A stretch of 64,000 bases of DNA from Phoronis australis (GCA_002633005.1 NMRA01000010.1:1996352-2060351), one strand, 5' to 3'. Positions 13,301 to 28,300 are shown, counted from the stretch's first letter. The notes: a model not told the origin generated them from the sequence alone. Translations and numbers: made by a program.

Positions 13301-16300
13301 TACATACTTAGATTATGTGATTCGGCCATTACAAAAGTGCTTAACAGGTGTTTCCATCAAAGGATCCTGTCGATCATCAGTTTTATGAAATAAAAGTGTA
13401 CGTCTGTAGCAATCTCTGACCCTCTCCATAGCTAAAGTGTAGATTTTGTACACTCGTGAAAATGGCTGTCATTATGAACGATTCCACGTGGTCTATTATT
13501 GACCTTTAGCTTTCTTACTTTACAGCTTGATTTTTTGAGTTGTGCAACAATGTTATGGAAGATGAGGCCAAAATTTGTAATCAAATAAAATTTGCTATTG
13601 AACAAAATATCTGAGTGATTCAAGTTTCGATATCGAGACACATCTTTTCCAGACTTGAAATGTACGCCTGATCAATATTCGATAGCTTGCTCGTTATTCG
13701 TTCATTTAAATTGTGTGAATGACTGCATAGCATAAATTGTCGTCAAAGCTGTGTCCATTGTTGCTGCCTTACTCTACAGGTCTCCTGTCCGTGGTGGCGC
13801 AGCATCTGTACTTTATACAGAACTCATTACATGTGTTGAAGATGGGCCGAGATAGTCAGTATCACATTCGGGGTAGGGCCGCAGTGGACAAGGTGAGTGT
13901 CTATGGGACTGGGAATGTTGTAGTGAATTGTAGGATAAGGCGGTCCAATAAGTGGTAATGGAGAGGGGATATTTATAGTGAGATGTGATATAAGGAGGGA
14001 AACCGGTATTCAAGAGTTGGAAGATCATCGTTTTATGTTTTGTGAAAAGTGGCTTTTAAGGCTTAAGTCAGAAAGTTGGTCTTTGGATCTCCACAACTAT
14101 GACGGGAAAATGATTAAATCTCACTTGAGCAAAGGTGTAAAGTCTCGTATTATATAAACATAACTGCTAGTTACTGGGAACATATCTATAAAACATTTTT
14201 AGACAGCGATGCACTCATAATTACTTGGCAATTGGGAAGTGGGAACGTGAGACCAAATATGTGTCTTAAGTCATAAGTCAATTTTCAGGAAACGTACCCC
14301 TGATTTCTTGTAAAACCAATGTTGTGAAGTATCCAGCTTAATTATCTGTACAACCACGTATAGTTTTTGAGTAAAAGTGTGCTTTTTGAGAACCATAGTG
14401 TGCTTTGCTGTGGGTCTGTAGTTGTTGTTTATGGCTTGATGTTTACTGGCTCATCTGCTGTGAACAGGGTGTGAGAGATATGTTTAGAAAACTGAGCATA
14501 GCACTAATTAAAGTATTTTACATGATTGTTTAACATTGAAATTCTGAATTTCATTTTAATTTCTCATTAATGTTGTGCTGGTCATTTTTTTTTAATAGTC
14601 CGTCAACGTTTACTATGAATCACAAAAATTGGCTGCAGTTCCAGCAGAAGTAATATCAAGTTGCTCGTTGTTCATTTAAATACTGCTAAGTGCTGTTAAG
14701 TGCTGCTAAGTGCTGTTAAGTGCTGCTAATTGCTGTTAAGTGCTGCTAAGTGCTTTTACTATGTGTTGTAGTGATAGTTTTGGAAGGTAACTAAAGACAT
14801 GCATGATTAATTTTATCACTTTTGCCACCAAGTTACGCATGTTTCATCAAGCACTAAATAAAATTAAAGTACACGCAGACTGCATGAGTTTTCGTTATTT
14901 ATAATAATTCCAAGACCTGCCTCTAACTTTGTAAAGGTATTTTTGCTTGGTATAGCATGGCGTGCGGATATTTTATGATAAACCTACGAAGGTAACACCA
15001 GGAGTCTCTATTCTCCACTTAAAGTCTGTCCCACTCTTTGACTCTTATCAGTATCGCTATGATTTTGTGAGACGGAGATGAGATGCTAATTTATGCCTGT
15101 TTTTATGGCTGTGATGAGGCATGAATTGCAGATCGAACACTTGGATTTACTTCAGTTTCCATATTTGGTTGTTTTCTTTAGTGAATTCCATGACTGTGAC
15201 ATTTCATTTCAGTTCCTTGTTTCTCAGAGTCATCCCTTGAATGACTGCTCTTTGGTTTGATCATATCCTATTTGACAACAGAGCTTTTTGTTTCGCTGTA
15301 AATATGCCAAAGAATACATTTAAAAGTAAATAAAAAACGTACCAAACCATTCTTTTTCACTGATCAGTTTTAATTATTGAATAGTTACATCTGAATAATT
15401 ATAAAGAACTCTGTACATTTAGAAAACAATCAGTCAACAATTCTTTTGCATTACCACGGACTGTGTATTCGGTTTAATCATTTTTACTCAAACAAATGAG
15501 TTGTAGGCTCAGTACCCAACCATTCTTTCTCTGCTGTGTTATTGTGTGTCTTGGACCTGTTATTGCTGCGTGAGTCCCATGAAGAGTATAGGGGACGGAG
15601 TGTTTCTCCACGAAGCATGAATTAGTTTGCTTTGTGATTCTTCGTCAAATCTATTCTCCCCAACTAAATCAACTTTGGCATGTTAACAATTATACATAGT
15701 GAATTCTGTCGAGCTAAATCTTGTTACATAACGTCTGGTCCTTGTGCAGTATTTTTTTCACTTTTGATCAAGTTGGACTTTGTTGTTACAGTTTATGGGG
15801 ATTGTTTTTTCCCCTGATCTTGCTAGTGTTATTTATTACTTCTGAAAATGCACTATGTAAACGGATACTCAGTGAATCAGTGTGACTTTTGAAAACGTAT
15901 AGCCTCTTCATAGTTCATTAATTATGTAGTTAGTACATTTTATAATTAGCTTATAATTGTGTATAAATTTAAACAACTTTTTAAAAGCCGTAGAGTCAAC
16001 TGAAATCTTGTTTGTCAGTTTGTCTTGGATTCTGTTTTGTTTGGATTTTATGATTAATCAAATTTTCAGAAAACCGGAGACCCCTTGCGTGTCATCCGTC
16101 GCAACTCCTTGACGACCCTTCATTCCATGCCTGCGGCAGAGAAGGCACAACCAAATCTTGAACGCCAGAAAACAGTGCCACACGGATTTCAGGTATGTAT
16201 CTGCCGCATCTGTTTTTGAAAGGTAATATAATGGTGAACGTGAAATATGTTATAAGTACAGTAAAGTGATTCACAATGTTTCCTATCAAAACTTTGTACT

Positions 16301-19300
16301 CCTTGCTGAACAGCTTTTACTTTCCCGGATCCATTTAATTTAATACTGGTCACGTTGGGTGTATCTTTTGACAAATGTTAAAAAGTAGTTTTATTAATAA
16401 AAATGATCAAACCATTGGTTGCTAGGAGAAAGGCTTGCAGACGTACTTCTGTGACAATTGGGAGCCGGAAAGCAGACGGCGCCGTCACTCAATCAGTGAG
16501 GAGGTTGGCATCAAACAGTCACAGTTTTACAAGGATCAGCCCAAGCCTCCTCCTCTCTTTTATGGTAAGCTGTTGTCAGTCAGTTGAATACATGATTCTG
16601 ATTGGTTATGGTTAGAGCCGTGGTGCGTGTTGATTGGCTTATCAGATTTTGTTCAGTCAGATCATGAGGTTGTCGGTTGTGTTCCGATTGAATGGTACTC
16701 TATTATGCTCATGCAAGTTGTGATGTGGCTTTTTGCATTTGTTTTAGGCTCATTGGATTATTTTAGAATTGATGCTATAATTGGTCAAGCAAAAAGTATG
16801 TCTTTGTTGATTTAATATTAAAATGTTTGTTGAGTCGCCTGATTTTATGTTGTAACAAAAGATATTATTTATACAGTACTACCACGTATGGTCTACACAT
16901 TAAATGAGAAAGATTTGATGCCTAGTGTAGGAGCCTTTCTAATCAGATATGGTGATTGTAGTCAGTGGATAGCCTCAAATTTGTTTCTTCAACTGGAACT
17001 TGTTTTCTTTAAATCTTCTCTTCTTTTAGAGCACTACCGGACATCCCACCCAAAATATCAAGAAAACCAGAAGGACTTCAGTTTCTTGACAGAAATTCCA
17101 CCATTGTATTCTAAGAAGTACATCGGACACGTCTCTTTTGATGGTCAACTTCTGAAGGCTAGAGAGAGCTATGGCTGCTTCATGTCGCTGAACACTGACA
17201 ATGCCACCTACAGGGAAATTCCTGAAACTCTAAGAGTAGGCAGTCATGATTCATATCTTATCTAAATGAAGTTGACTACAATTTCAAATTGATGACTGTG
17301 TTTTACTCTTAATCTAAAGCTTCCAATTTTAATTTTAGCTGCAAAAGTATTCATCCACTTTGTCCAGCATGGTGCCTTCAAGCTCTTTTATCCCATTTTA
17401 ACTAACTCAGTGAGAATGCTCATATAAAAATTAGTTGCAGGTGGTCTGGTACATATTGTACCAGATGTGAACAGGCCGCTCAGACTGGCCCATTACACTG
17501 ATCACCTGGTACTAGTTTTGTGCTTCATTGATATATAGTTAAAACCAAGCTGTGGAGCTAGAAACCTGAATCAAGGGTCTAGCAGTGTGGCCCAGTGGGA
17601 CTCAAGGGTCTAGCAGTGTGGCCTTGTGGGACTCAAGGGTCTAGCAGTGTGGCCCAGTGGGACTCAAGGGTCTAGCAGTGTGGCCCAGTGAGACTCAAGG
17701 GTCTAGCAGTGTGGCCCAGTGGGACTCAAGGGTCTAGCAGTGTGGCCCAGTGGGACTCAAGGGTCTAGCAGTGTGGCCCAGTGGGACTCCAACCCACTAC
17801 CTCGAGTGAAGGAAGCGGCCACTTATCACTCTGGGCCATGCTGCCTCCTCTCCGAAGCTTGTAAGAACAGTAGCTTGTAAAAATGTCTTATTGAACCCTC
17901 ATTAAATCTTAACCTAAAGTATGACCTTTTTTAAAGTGCACCATAGCTTAAACATAAATCATTTTTTCACTTCTATATTAAATTAGAAGGGTTTTTTGTG
18001 AACCTCACTTAAATCTAAAAAAAATTTTCGCTCACTTAAATCTGTTTCTTAATATATAGTTACCACTGGACTGTGCAACTCAGACTTATCACAGGCGGTA
18101 CACTGGAAGCACTTTCGGTAAACTGGTTCGTGGTGCCTAACCACCTCTTCAATGAGGACTATTCATTACAAAATCATTAGTTTCTGAAACTAAATTCTGC
18201 GTAATATTCACTTGATCAGCAAAGTGTCTTAAATTGTATTCCAGCATTTGATGAGGCCCTGTGCCATGGTTATACCAGACGTAAGACCCATTGTGGAAAC
18301 TAGTCTCTACCTGAATGGGTTCACCAAGTACAAGGAGCTGTCCAGGAAGTTTTGTCTTTTTGTGAAGTTGGCTAAAACACAGGTAAGTACTGTAACTCTT
18401 GAGCCATTTGTGTGGGTTTAGTGGAATATGAATTTGTCTTAAACTCAACTGATATCAGGCAGTACTCTCAGGAAGGTGTATGACTGTCAATAGTAAAAAA
18501 GGTTTTTCAAGTGCAAGTTCAAAATTAAAGTGTTTGGCCTATACATAAATGAGTAAGTTGATATTCAAATTATAATTCACAATATAGGTGCAGCAATCCT
18601 TGAAGATAGCAGATACTGCATTCTGTTTTATTTCGGTGTGAACAATAAGACAGGAATGGGTGTCTTCCACATGCTTCGAGCATTCTATTTTATCACCACT
18701 CTTACGTCTGCTTTCAGTTGCCTGAGAAGTACCGTGTCGTCTTCAGTGTGAAGACTATCTCAGTTATCTTGAGTGAGTACGCCACTCAAAGACTGCATGG
18801 GAGGCCGCAGATGTTTGAAATGCAGGCAAGAGAGACATCTACTGTGCCAGGTTAGAAAACTATTTCTGTGATTATTTTTAATGTGTAGTGTAAAAGACGT
18901 AAATGGGATGATACAGATGTTTTTTAAACATTCTTCTTCACATTGATCATGTTTTGTAATAAGTTTTGCGTTTTGACTGATTGACGTTGCCTGTAGTTTT
19001 GGAGTTCAAGTTTACTAGCCGTTGTAAACCAGCCTTCTGTCAAATGCTAATTTTATTGGATTTAGGGCACTTGCAGTTATATAACCGACCCTTGTTCCTA
19101 ATTCAGATGAGAAGTGATACTCAGCTAGTGAAGAACTGAGAAATAGTTATTCATTGAGACTAGGCTCAATTTGGCTTGTCACAGTGCACCGTGCGTGGTC
19201 TCAAGAAATAACAAATTGTTAGTTCTACCATAACATGAATAAGGAATAAGGAGGGACCAATTTTATACCGATGAGTGGTGTAAATCGAAAACTAATAGCC

Positions 19301-22300
19301 ACTTGAAGATAGTTTACACAAATAGTGTCCTTTAGTTTTCTAGGTAAGCAATCTTTGAAAGTGGTAGTCTACTAATCTCCATTAAGAATATGTGAGACAC
19401 TAGAGAAATGGCCAAACTTGTCCAACTTCCATACATCTTATCTCAGAAATGGCTGATCAGATTCAGTGAAACTTTCAGATATTGTGCTTTATACAGTGTT
19501 CTACAAAATAGTTGTAGGAACTGTTTTTGAAATGTTCCGTTTTTGGGTTTTTTCAAAAATCAAGATTTTAGGGTTAAAATACTCAAAAGTTGTATTGAAC
19601 AAATTACAAAATGGTAGTTAGAGTGTTTTGAGATTTCATCTTAAATTGTACATTTAATCTCAGATCAGAGATTTTGCCATTTTATGGATACTATTGTTTT
19701 GCTGTGAATATATTTTTGCTTGATTTTATGAAAAAGTCATGGTCATGTGATTCAGGTAATGGTAGATTTGTGTTATGTCACAAATCAAATTCTGCATGTC
19801 AGTCTTTCTTCCTTCAGAAAGTATTCAAGACAATTTCTGTACTTTTACCTAATTGAATTATATACTTATGTGTATAATAACGGTTAAACTTCCTCATAAC
19901 AATACACATAACCTTGTGACAGTGAAAACCTACTTAATCATTTAATAGTTTTTAAATTGTGAAATAAACCATTCTGTCATTCCCAACTGCATACATTGCT
20001 TTTTTGTCTTTAAGCAGGGCTTGGAATTTTCTTTTTTAAGAGGATTTCCTCTTTTTTGGTTTTGATTTTCTCTTATTTGATTTCTAGTTTCCTCTTTTTT
20101 CATCTCTTTTTTTATCTTAATTTTGACTTTGTCCATGCAAAAACTGATATTTCACTTAAATTTTACAACGCAAAGAGATATTTCTATCACACAAGCCTAT
20201 TTATTTGTGGAACAATGCATCACTTGGAAAATTTTCCTTTTTTTGTCATTGGTCATTCCAAGCCCTGTTTAAGTGAGCATACTACATCGAAACAGGATGT
20301 GAAATGTCGTCTGCTTTCTGTTACTAGATGACTACAGAGAGGACATGTGTCTTGTACACGCTCTGCACAAGGCTCTGTTGTCAAGCATGGACAACATCGA
20401 TGACGAGCTCACATTCCGCAACTTAGTTCGAGACTGCTTCCCAATTGTTAATCTCCAACCCAAAGACATCACTAACTATGACCCTCAACTCGTTGCCACG
20501 GTTCAGGAGCAAATGAAACTGGACAGTCTGCAACCCAGTGAAGAACATGTGAACAAAGTAAGGTTTTCCGTTTTGGAATTATGCTTTGAGCTTTGTTGAG
20601 TTTTGTGAAGGCATTGGTTACCAGGTGTGAGTTTTGGGTGTGAGAAAGAAATATTAATCGTGTCTAATTAAAGATAATTAAAACTAAAGGTTTCCATTCA
20701 GTAGTGATTTAAATCGGCAGCACACAGTGTTGTTTTCATCAAGTCTGATTTTACCATGAAGATATTTCATTAATTGCAAAGAACACGCTTTGTTCTCTGA
20801 TTTATACTGTTACAGTTGCACTATAGACTGAATGGAATTTGTTGCTTTAATTAATTTCCATGCTATAATCAGAGGATCAATTTTTTCTAGTTTAAGTGAC
20901 TTTTTCACCTTTACACAAAAACTTTATGTACCTTGAGCAGTACTCAGTGTTTTTATTTTTTAAATAACAGGGTATTTAGGGCCTTTAGGTGTCTTTATTA
21001 TATAAATGACATGGCATCTAAGAAGACTTTAAACATCTTCTGCTAATATTGTCTGTTCCTGTTCGGCACCATCTTGTATCAATCACGTCATTTCAGAATA
21101 TGGGATCGGAAAGTTCTATGTAACTTTGGCATCTGTGTTTGTGATAAATAAATTGCTTGTTTGAAGCTGGAGTCTGCAGCACTTTTCTTCACTTCAGATC
21201 CTGCAGCTGTACACTGCCTTGCAGTCGAGACCTGGGGTAGTTTTGATTGGCCAACCAGGCAGTGGCAAGTCCACATGCATCAACATTCTTCAGAAGGTCA
21301 TGAACTTTCTGAATGAGCAGCAGGATGCCGAGAATGACAGTCTCAAGTCAAAGAAGAACATGATGTTCTACAACAAGAAAAAAATAGCCGTAAGTAATTT
21401 TAATTCAAATCTGTTGATTGAACATTTTAAGGTTATCTATGACCTTAATAAATGACCTCAACTCTAAGTCAGATATTGAAAAAAGAATATGATTTGTAAA
21501 CCATACATATTTTATGAAAGGAGAAATATTGAGGATTCTGGTAATATCATTCATAGCAAAATACCCCCCAGCCGATTTTACCAAATCTTTTTTACTGTAC
21601 CTTTCTTGCACATGACAATTTGAGTTAAAAATGTGGTCCAGTGACACTCATAAAGACACAGTAGTAAGATGCATATTTTTAGAATCCTCCATGTTTCTCC
21701 TTTCAGAAAATAATATTATATACTTTTACTGGTTGACAAAGCATATTTTTTTCAATATTTGACTTAGAGTTGAGGTCATTTATTAAGGTCCTAGATAACC
21801 TTAATTACTAAAAAGAGGTTTGAAAAATATAGATGCTTCATTTTACTTTAATTTTTCAACTTTTCTTCTTTGAGATTAATTGAAGTTTGTTTGTCTTTAG
21901 CCTTGACTTTCAGTTTTTGATTTCGTTTTGTATTTTATTTTATTTTATTTTTCTTCTGATCATTTTGGTTTCAACACTTCTCTCATCTTGTGTTCTTTCT
22001 CATCTGTTCATTTCGTTCATTTCGTTCATTTCGTTTATTTGCCAGGTTGATGTTCAACAGGTAATGTGTTACGAATACTACAGTGTGCTTTCTTGAATAA
22101 ATAAAAGTATATTGAGCACTAATTGCACTACATAAAACTAAATAATATGCACACAAATTACAGTTTTATGTGTCTGTGCTGATATTTCATAGTCTAGCAG
22201 TGATGCACGTGGTGTGAGAATACGGCATGGCAGATTTGTGTGGTAATTTGTTGGATTTCTTAGTCAGTATTAACTTGCATAGTGTTTTTGAACTAGCTTG

Positions 22301-25300
22301 CAAATTACATTAAATGTTGCACTGCTTTTTATTGTTTGGTGGTTTCAATAGTTGATTTGTTGTTTAATTTAATAAACATGCTTTGGTTACGTATCTAGTT
22401 GCACATCCCGCGTATTTTTTAAATTACCCTAGTGCGTTCATAGAGTATACACGTACCCGCTGATCGTGCAAGGCATGTAACACTGCAATACTTACAATGG
22501 GATGGATATCAAATATTTTATTTAATTAAAGTTTTTATCTTGAAACAAATTTTATTTCATCATTTAGCTTGTTTTATACTGTGCAATTTATCATTGAGTA
22601 AATCTTAGATGATTTTTTGAGCATTTTAACATTGTTCAAGAAAAGAGACTTTGAAAAGGGATAAATTAAATTACAATTTTGGCAATTATTTCTGTACAGA
22701 ATGGAAAAAGAACTGTTGTGTCTGACTTAGAGAAGGTTTCCATAGTGTTATGCTGGGTAAGCAGTGTGTGCGGTACTCTTAGATGTACTGAGCTGCTTGT
22801 CAGTGACTGTGACCAGCAGCCAACATTGTGATTAGTCATGTGGGACTGGTGACTCGTGCTGCCATCTATCTGATGTCTACTGTTGTATTTCAAATTCACA
22901 GTAAGCCATACTGAGGCGCCTGCAATGACACTAGTGTCCTGCGAGTGAAAATCAGATGATCGATATTGAGTAACATAATGGTGCAGTGTATTGCGGAATC
23001 TTGCCATTGTTACCATAGCGACAGCTTTGCAATCTTACTGGCAGAATTACGTGACACTAATGATCTTACAAATTTTTGTAAGGAAGTGGAGCATTGTCTA
23101 CCCATCATGAGGGCTGAGTGCAAGCTAAATTCACCCTTATCATGCCGAGGGGAGATGCATTTTTTCCCATTAGTCTTGTCATGTGTTCAAAAGAAATTAC
23201 CACTGACAGTTGCCTGTTTTTTCTGCTGTTTAGCAAATGTCGATTTCAACATCGCAACTTTTTAATGGAGCCTACTATTGAAATCAATATGTCCACAGAT
23301 ACGATCGCAACTAAACTCTGCCGTCACATTTGAAAGTGCACCTTCACCGTTTTGAAAGTAATTGGTGAAGCAAAACACAGTTGATGGTAACCCAAGCAGC
23401 CTGTGGGCGATTAGTAAAAAAATTGAAAAGTATGCGGTGGACACTGATGTGAGCACAGGAGTTATTTCAATATTCAAGTATCTTTCAAATATTTAGTCAA
23501 TGCGCCTGTTGGCATGTAATGCCATGGTTCGAGTGTTACGCCATGGTTTGAATGTTGCCGTGTTCAGATGATGTGTCAGCAGAGGATAGTCCCACATGGC
23601 AGTTGTTGTCGTTGGTGGTGGTGGTTTGTGAATGTTTCACGTCACACTTTTATTGTGTTCATATATTTGAAACAGGAGGACGAGGACGAGGAGGTAACTT
23701 TCTGTGGTGGTTTCTGTATTACTAATAAATTAAATGAAGTATTATATGAATAGAGCTCCTTTTTTCTTGGAGTATTTTACGAATGACTGCATTGGCAATG
23801 ATGTTGAGCCAATAAATGGAGATTTGGAGAACGCTTCACTTTTTAAGTGTTTTTGTTTGCAAATGTACCAAGTTTGGTATGTGTTTTGTAAGTTTTTAGT
23901 TTGTGAACATTTGGTTTGTGGATGGTTTATGTGAAATTCTGAAAGAAAGTTTCTCCTCCAAAAATCTGTACTTCATCTTTTAAGGAACCTTTTGCATAAT
24001 TATGATTTTGAAATGTGAGCTTTAAGCCGCTTCTCTCTGTACGCATGCGTAGTGGCACATATCTGCAGCTGCTTAGTTTATTGCATGGTGGAGGCTTTTG
24101 AATTATGGGTTGATAATAAATAATAGTTTGGTGATTTAAGTCTTTATTTGCTTTGTCATGTACATGCAAATACTGGTTTGGGAAATTTGATTTTAATTTA
24201 AATGAAGTTGTATAATTTCAAAATAACCTGCCAAAATGACATTCAAGTGGAAGTAGCTATGAAAATAACATTTTGCAAAACATGAAATTCCAATGTCTCA
24301 TGTTTACCTTTGAAGAGGACATCTCTTGTCGTAGTATGAGTATAGGTTAGTTTTACCTGACCACGCTGTGTGACATAGCCTGGATTTGATTCAGGCTCCC
24401 TGTGTGTACCAAGTCAATTCGGTCACATCTCAGGCATTTGATTGGTTCCTGGTGATGACCTTTAGCTCAGAAACCAATCCGATTCCTTTTATGCCAGCTG
24501 ATCTAGTGTTGACCTCCTCAGTGACTTGAACACCCAACTTGATTTGCCAATGTACCAAGTACGTTGTGTCTAGAAGTCTAAAAATTTGGAGTTGTTATAC
24601 ACGGGGTATTTTTGAGAGCCTGTTCATCACTGTTGAGTGTTGTGTTCCCAGTTAACAGTGTATGTTTTGCAAATTGTTGCATAAAATTTACATCAACTTA
24701 ATCTGCTTCAAAAAGTCATTTTTCCAACTTGCCTTGAAACATCACTGAAGCAGTATTTGCCTTTAACCATGCCAAGACGAGATGTTTTCCCAATTTATTC
24801 GATAAACTTAATACCTATAATTATCCCTCCAGGAAACGTACTAAATACAATCCGACCCCTGACCCCTGAACTAACCTGGTCGTTGTATTCTGTTACCTTA
24901 TTGTATTTTGGTTTCTAATTTTAATCACTACCTACCATATTCATTTATGACTTGGTGTTCTAAGCTTTGTCCCTGGTCTGCTACCTCTGCCCTTTGCAGC
25001 GCCAGAATTGCCCAGACGGCCTGAAGTTTGTTTCATGAAACTGACTTAAGACAGAAATTTCAGTGTTTTAAAAGATTTGTCCGAGCAGTAATGAGCGCAT
25101 CAAAGTCTAGAAATTATTTATAGAAATTATCTCAGTAACTAGCAGTTATGCGTATACTCTTGCAGACTGTGCAATTATTGCGCAGGTGAGGTTTAATTAT
25201 TTCTCATGAATAGATATGTGGAGCGTGAAACCAAATTCTTGTCTTAAGTCTTAGCCGCTATTCATGAAACAGACCCCAGGGCTTTTTCAAACATTAAAAG

Positions 25301-28300
25301 CTGTAGTTTTCCCTGTATAGCTGGTTTAAAAAAGAAAGTCAATTAGCCTACCTCTCATGAAATCGATTTCATCAATTATTTATTGTGATAGGTTTCCAAC
25401 TCGATTCACTGAAAAGTGTTCTTGAAATGGAAATAGAACACTACCTAGTCAGTAAGAAAAATTACGAGACCAATTTTGAAAGCAATAATCTAATATAACC
25501 AGTTTTCTCCACTGAATAACAGGCATCAACCGGTTCTCAAAATGCGGGCATGTTTTATTACACAATGAGATTAAAAGGCTTGCCCTGAGTTTTGTTTTGA
25601 GCCAGCTAAACAGGCCCAAACGCAGCTTTAAATTGGAGTCGTTTACAGGCCTTCTAAAGCAAGGACATGTCCACATGTCCTAACATAAATCCTATTAGGT
25701 GTTCTTTTGTGTGACACATAAGGTTAAATTGGTGAATGTAGTCTATGTTTGAAGTTCTCTATTGGTGAAATTCACATGCGAATTAGCAGTCGCTGCTTTT
25801 GAGAACAATTTAGCTTGCAATATGGCCGACTCGTGAGACTTGGAAATGCCTGTAGTTCCTACTCTCTTCCAGTGTCATTTGTTGTTGGATTGTAAGAAAA
25901 TGGCTTGAAATTTCTCAACCAGTTCAAGACAAAATTGTAAATAATCTGTTAACTGAGTGTTTTTCTGAAATTTTTTAAAGCAACTTTTTGAAAGCACTTG
26001 CCGGAAATGGAAAGAGTAATGTTTCCGGGTCATTAACTAAACAAAGGTCAATGTTTCTGGGTCACAAGTTAAACAAAGGTCAATGTTTCTGGGTCACAAG
26101 TTAAACAATCTTCTTCCCCCCCATGATACACAAGGGCATTCTTATTAACGCTGTCCTTTTCTCATTGATATAATGCTAGGCTTTTGGGCTGTAGTTCTTC
26201 TCTTGCCAACCACAATTTCAATCTTCCATATTCAGTGGTTTCCTCATTGACCACATTCCATTCATGACTGACAGGAGGCGGGGTTACACTTGATTGACAC
26301 TATGTAGCATTTGTCAGGTACAGTGTATCAGGTCTGTCTGTACACTATTGGCTACACATGTGCTTAATGAGAAAATAATTGCATTTGTACTAAAAATTTT
26401 GCATCACTTGAGAAAAAAAATGCACCTCATACAAAAAAGAAAGCTGTTAGCAAGAATGCCTTTAAGTGTTCCATCAGGAAGAGGTATTGTCTACTCTGAA
26501 TTTTAGTAATAGAATCCTTCTCTCCGTAGCTCTTGCAGGGTGAAGTGAGCAAGTCCAAGACGCAAGTACAGGCCATGGGACGGTGGAAGAAGATGACGTC
26601 CTATGGCAAGGCCACTGCCATGGCAACCAACATGATTGACAACGTTATTTTCAAGGCTCGCTATCCAAAGGTGGAAGTTTTGACGCTTAACCCGACAGGG
26701 AGAACTCCAGCTGAGGTATAAGCTCCATAAGCTGAAAAATTCACTTGCAGGAACGGGGAAGTCCTGGATTACACAGCGACACTTGAATCTCGCTGTATTT
26801 ACCCACAATGCCGTAAACATCCGTCAGGCACATTTGCTGCCTCGTTTTCATGCCACTGGAGTTTCACATGTTATTTGTAGTTGTCTGGTTCGTTACAAAT
26901 TTTTCTCAGTTGTATTACTTTGTTTGTAATAAGCATGTTAATGTTTACTTTTTTCTGGTGTATGGTTCCCACTTGGAACTTTTGGTTTGTAAGTCTTTAA
27001 TTAATTTGTTTGTTTTTAGTCTTGTTTCAAAGGTGGCAATGTGAAGTTGTGATTGTGTCGGTTCCTGCATTTCAGTTGTATGGTTGTTTCCAAGATGGCC
27101 GTTGGAACGATGGCCTGTTGCTGCGTGTCTTGCAAGACTCTCATCATAAGTTTACCTCAGCTGTACACTTCATTGACAATTTTGATGAGAAGAAAAACAA
27201 GCTGCCCATAACAGCACCCTCTATTATAAATAAGTGGGTTGTCCTAGATGGAGAGATGGATGCCAGCTGGGTTGATGGACTGAACGGTCTCTTAGACCCC
27301 TCCCACCGCCTTCTAGCAGCCAATGGCGAGACAGTGTTTATTGATGGTAGGTTGTACTTTTTGTATTGTATTGTAATGATGCAGTACCTGGTGAGAATTG
27401 TTTTGTGGTCAGTTGATATAAATACCTCTATGTGTGATAGGGTGTAATTATTTGCTGTTATTGCTTTCAGAAGAAATAATTGCAAAATGAAAATAATGGT
27501 TGTGATTTGCGTAAGAGTTATGACTGAAGGTAATTTTCATATTAGTTGTATGTACATACTATTGCTTTGATTGAGCAGTTTGGTAATGCCAAAATACAGA
27601 ACTAGTAAAAAGTACTCAGACAAAATCACTCGGTGTGCTATGTCGTGACAGCTGGGCGGAAGGTGAAGTCAACATCAGAGTAGAGAATGACTANNNNNNN
27701 NNNNNNNNNNNNNNNNNNNNNNNNNNNNNNNNNNNNNNNNNNNNNNNNNNNNNNNNNNNNNNNNNNNNNNNNNNNNNNNNNNNNNNNNNNNNNNNNNNNN
27801 NNNNNNNNNNNNNNNNNNNNNNNNNNNNNNNNNNNNNNNNNNNNNNNNNNNNNNNNNNNNNNNNNNNNNNNNNNNNNNNNNNNNNNNNNNNNNNNNNNNN
27901 NNNNNNNNNNNNNNNNNNNNNNNNNNNNNNNNNNNNNNNNNNNNNNNNNNNNNNNNNNNNNNNNNNNNNNNNNNNNNNNNNNNNNNNNNNNNNNNNNNNN
28001 NNNNNNNNNNNNNNNNNNNNNNNNNNNNNNNNNNNNNNNNNNNNNNNNNNNNNNNNNNNNNNNNNNNNNNNNNNNNNNNNNNNNNNNNNNNNNNNNNNNN
28101 NNNNNNNNNNNNNNNNNNNNNNNNNNNNNNNNNNNNNNNNNNNNNNNNNNNNNNNNNNNNNNNNNNNNNNNNNNNNNNNNNNNNNNNNNNNNNNNNNNNN
28201 NNNNNNNNNNNNNNNNNNNNNNNNNNNNNNNNNNNNNNNNNNNNNNNNNNNNNNNNNNNNNNNNNNNNNNNNNCACACACACACACACACACACACAAAT

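Larger units (their letters stand above)
21390..26529 (+). other. 5.1-kb intron inside AAA2, with two candidate microexons
   Basis: Phase 0 on both sides. It contains a 376-bp TTAA-bounded element (21427-21804), candidate microexons at 22046-22060 and 23676-23693, repeat family B (25498-25556) and a 32-bp minisatellite (26018-26110). The rest shows nothing I can support. Confidence 0.85.

Noticed and set aside
22666-23016. 116-residue minus-strand frame
   Set aside because: No domain pattern, no partner exons, and it lies within the plus-strand dynein intron.
27635-27693. Open frame running into the N gap
   Set aside because: The nearest acceptor (GTGACAG) gives a stop at TAG in the needed phase, and the sequence has no dynein pattern.
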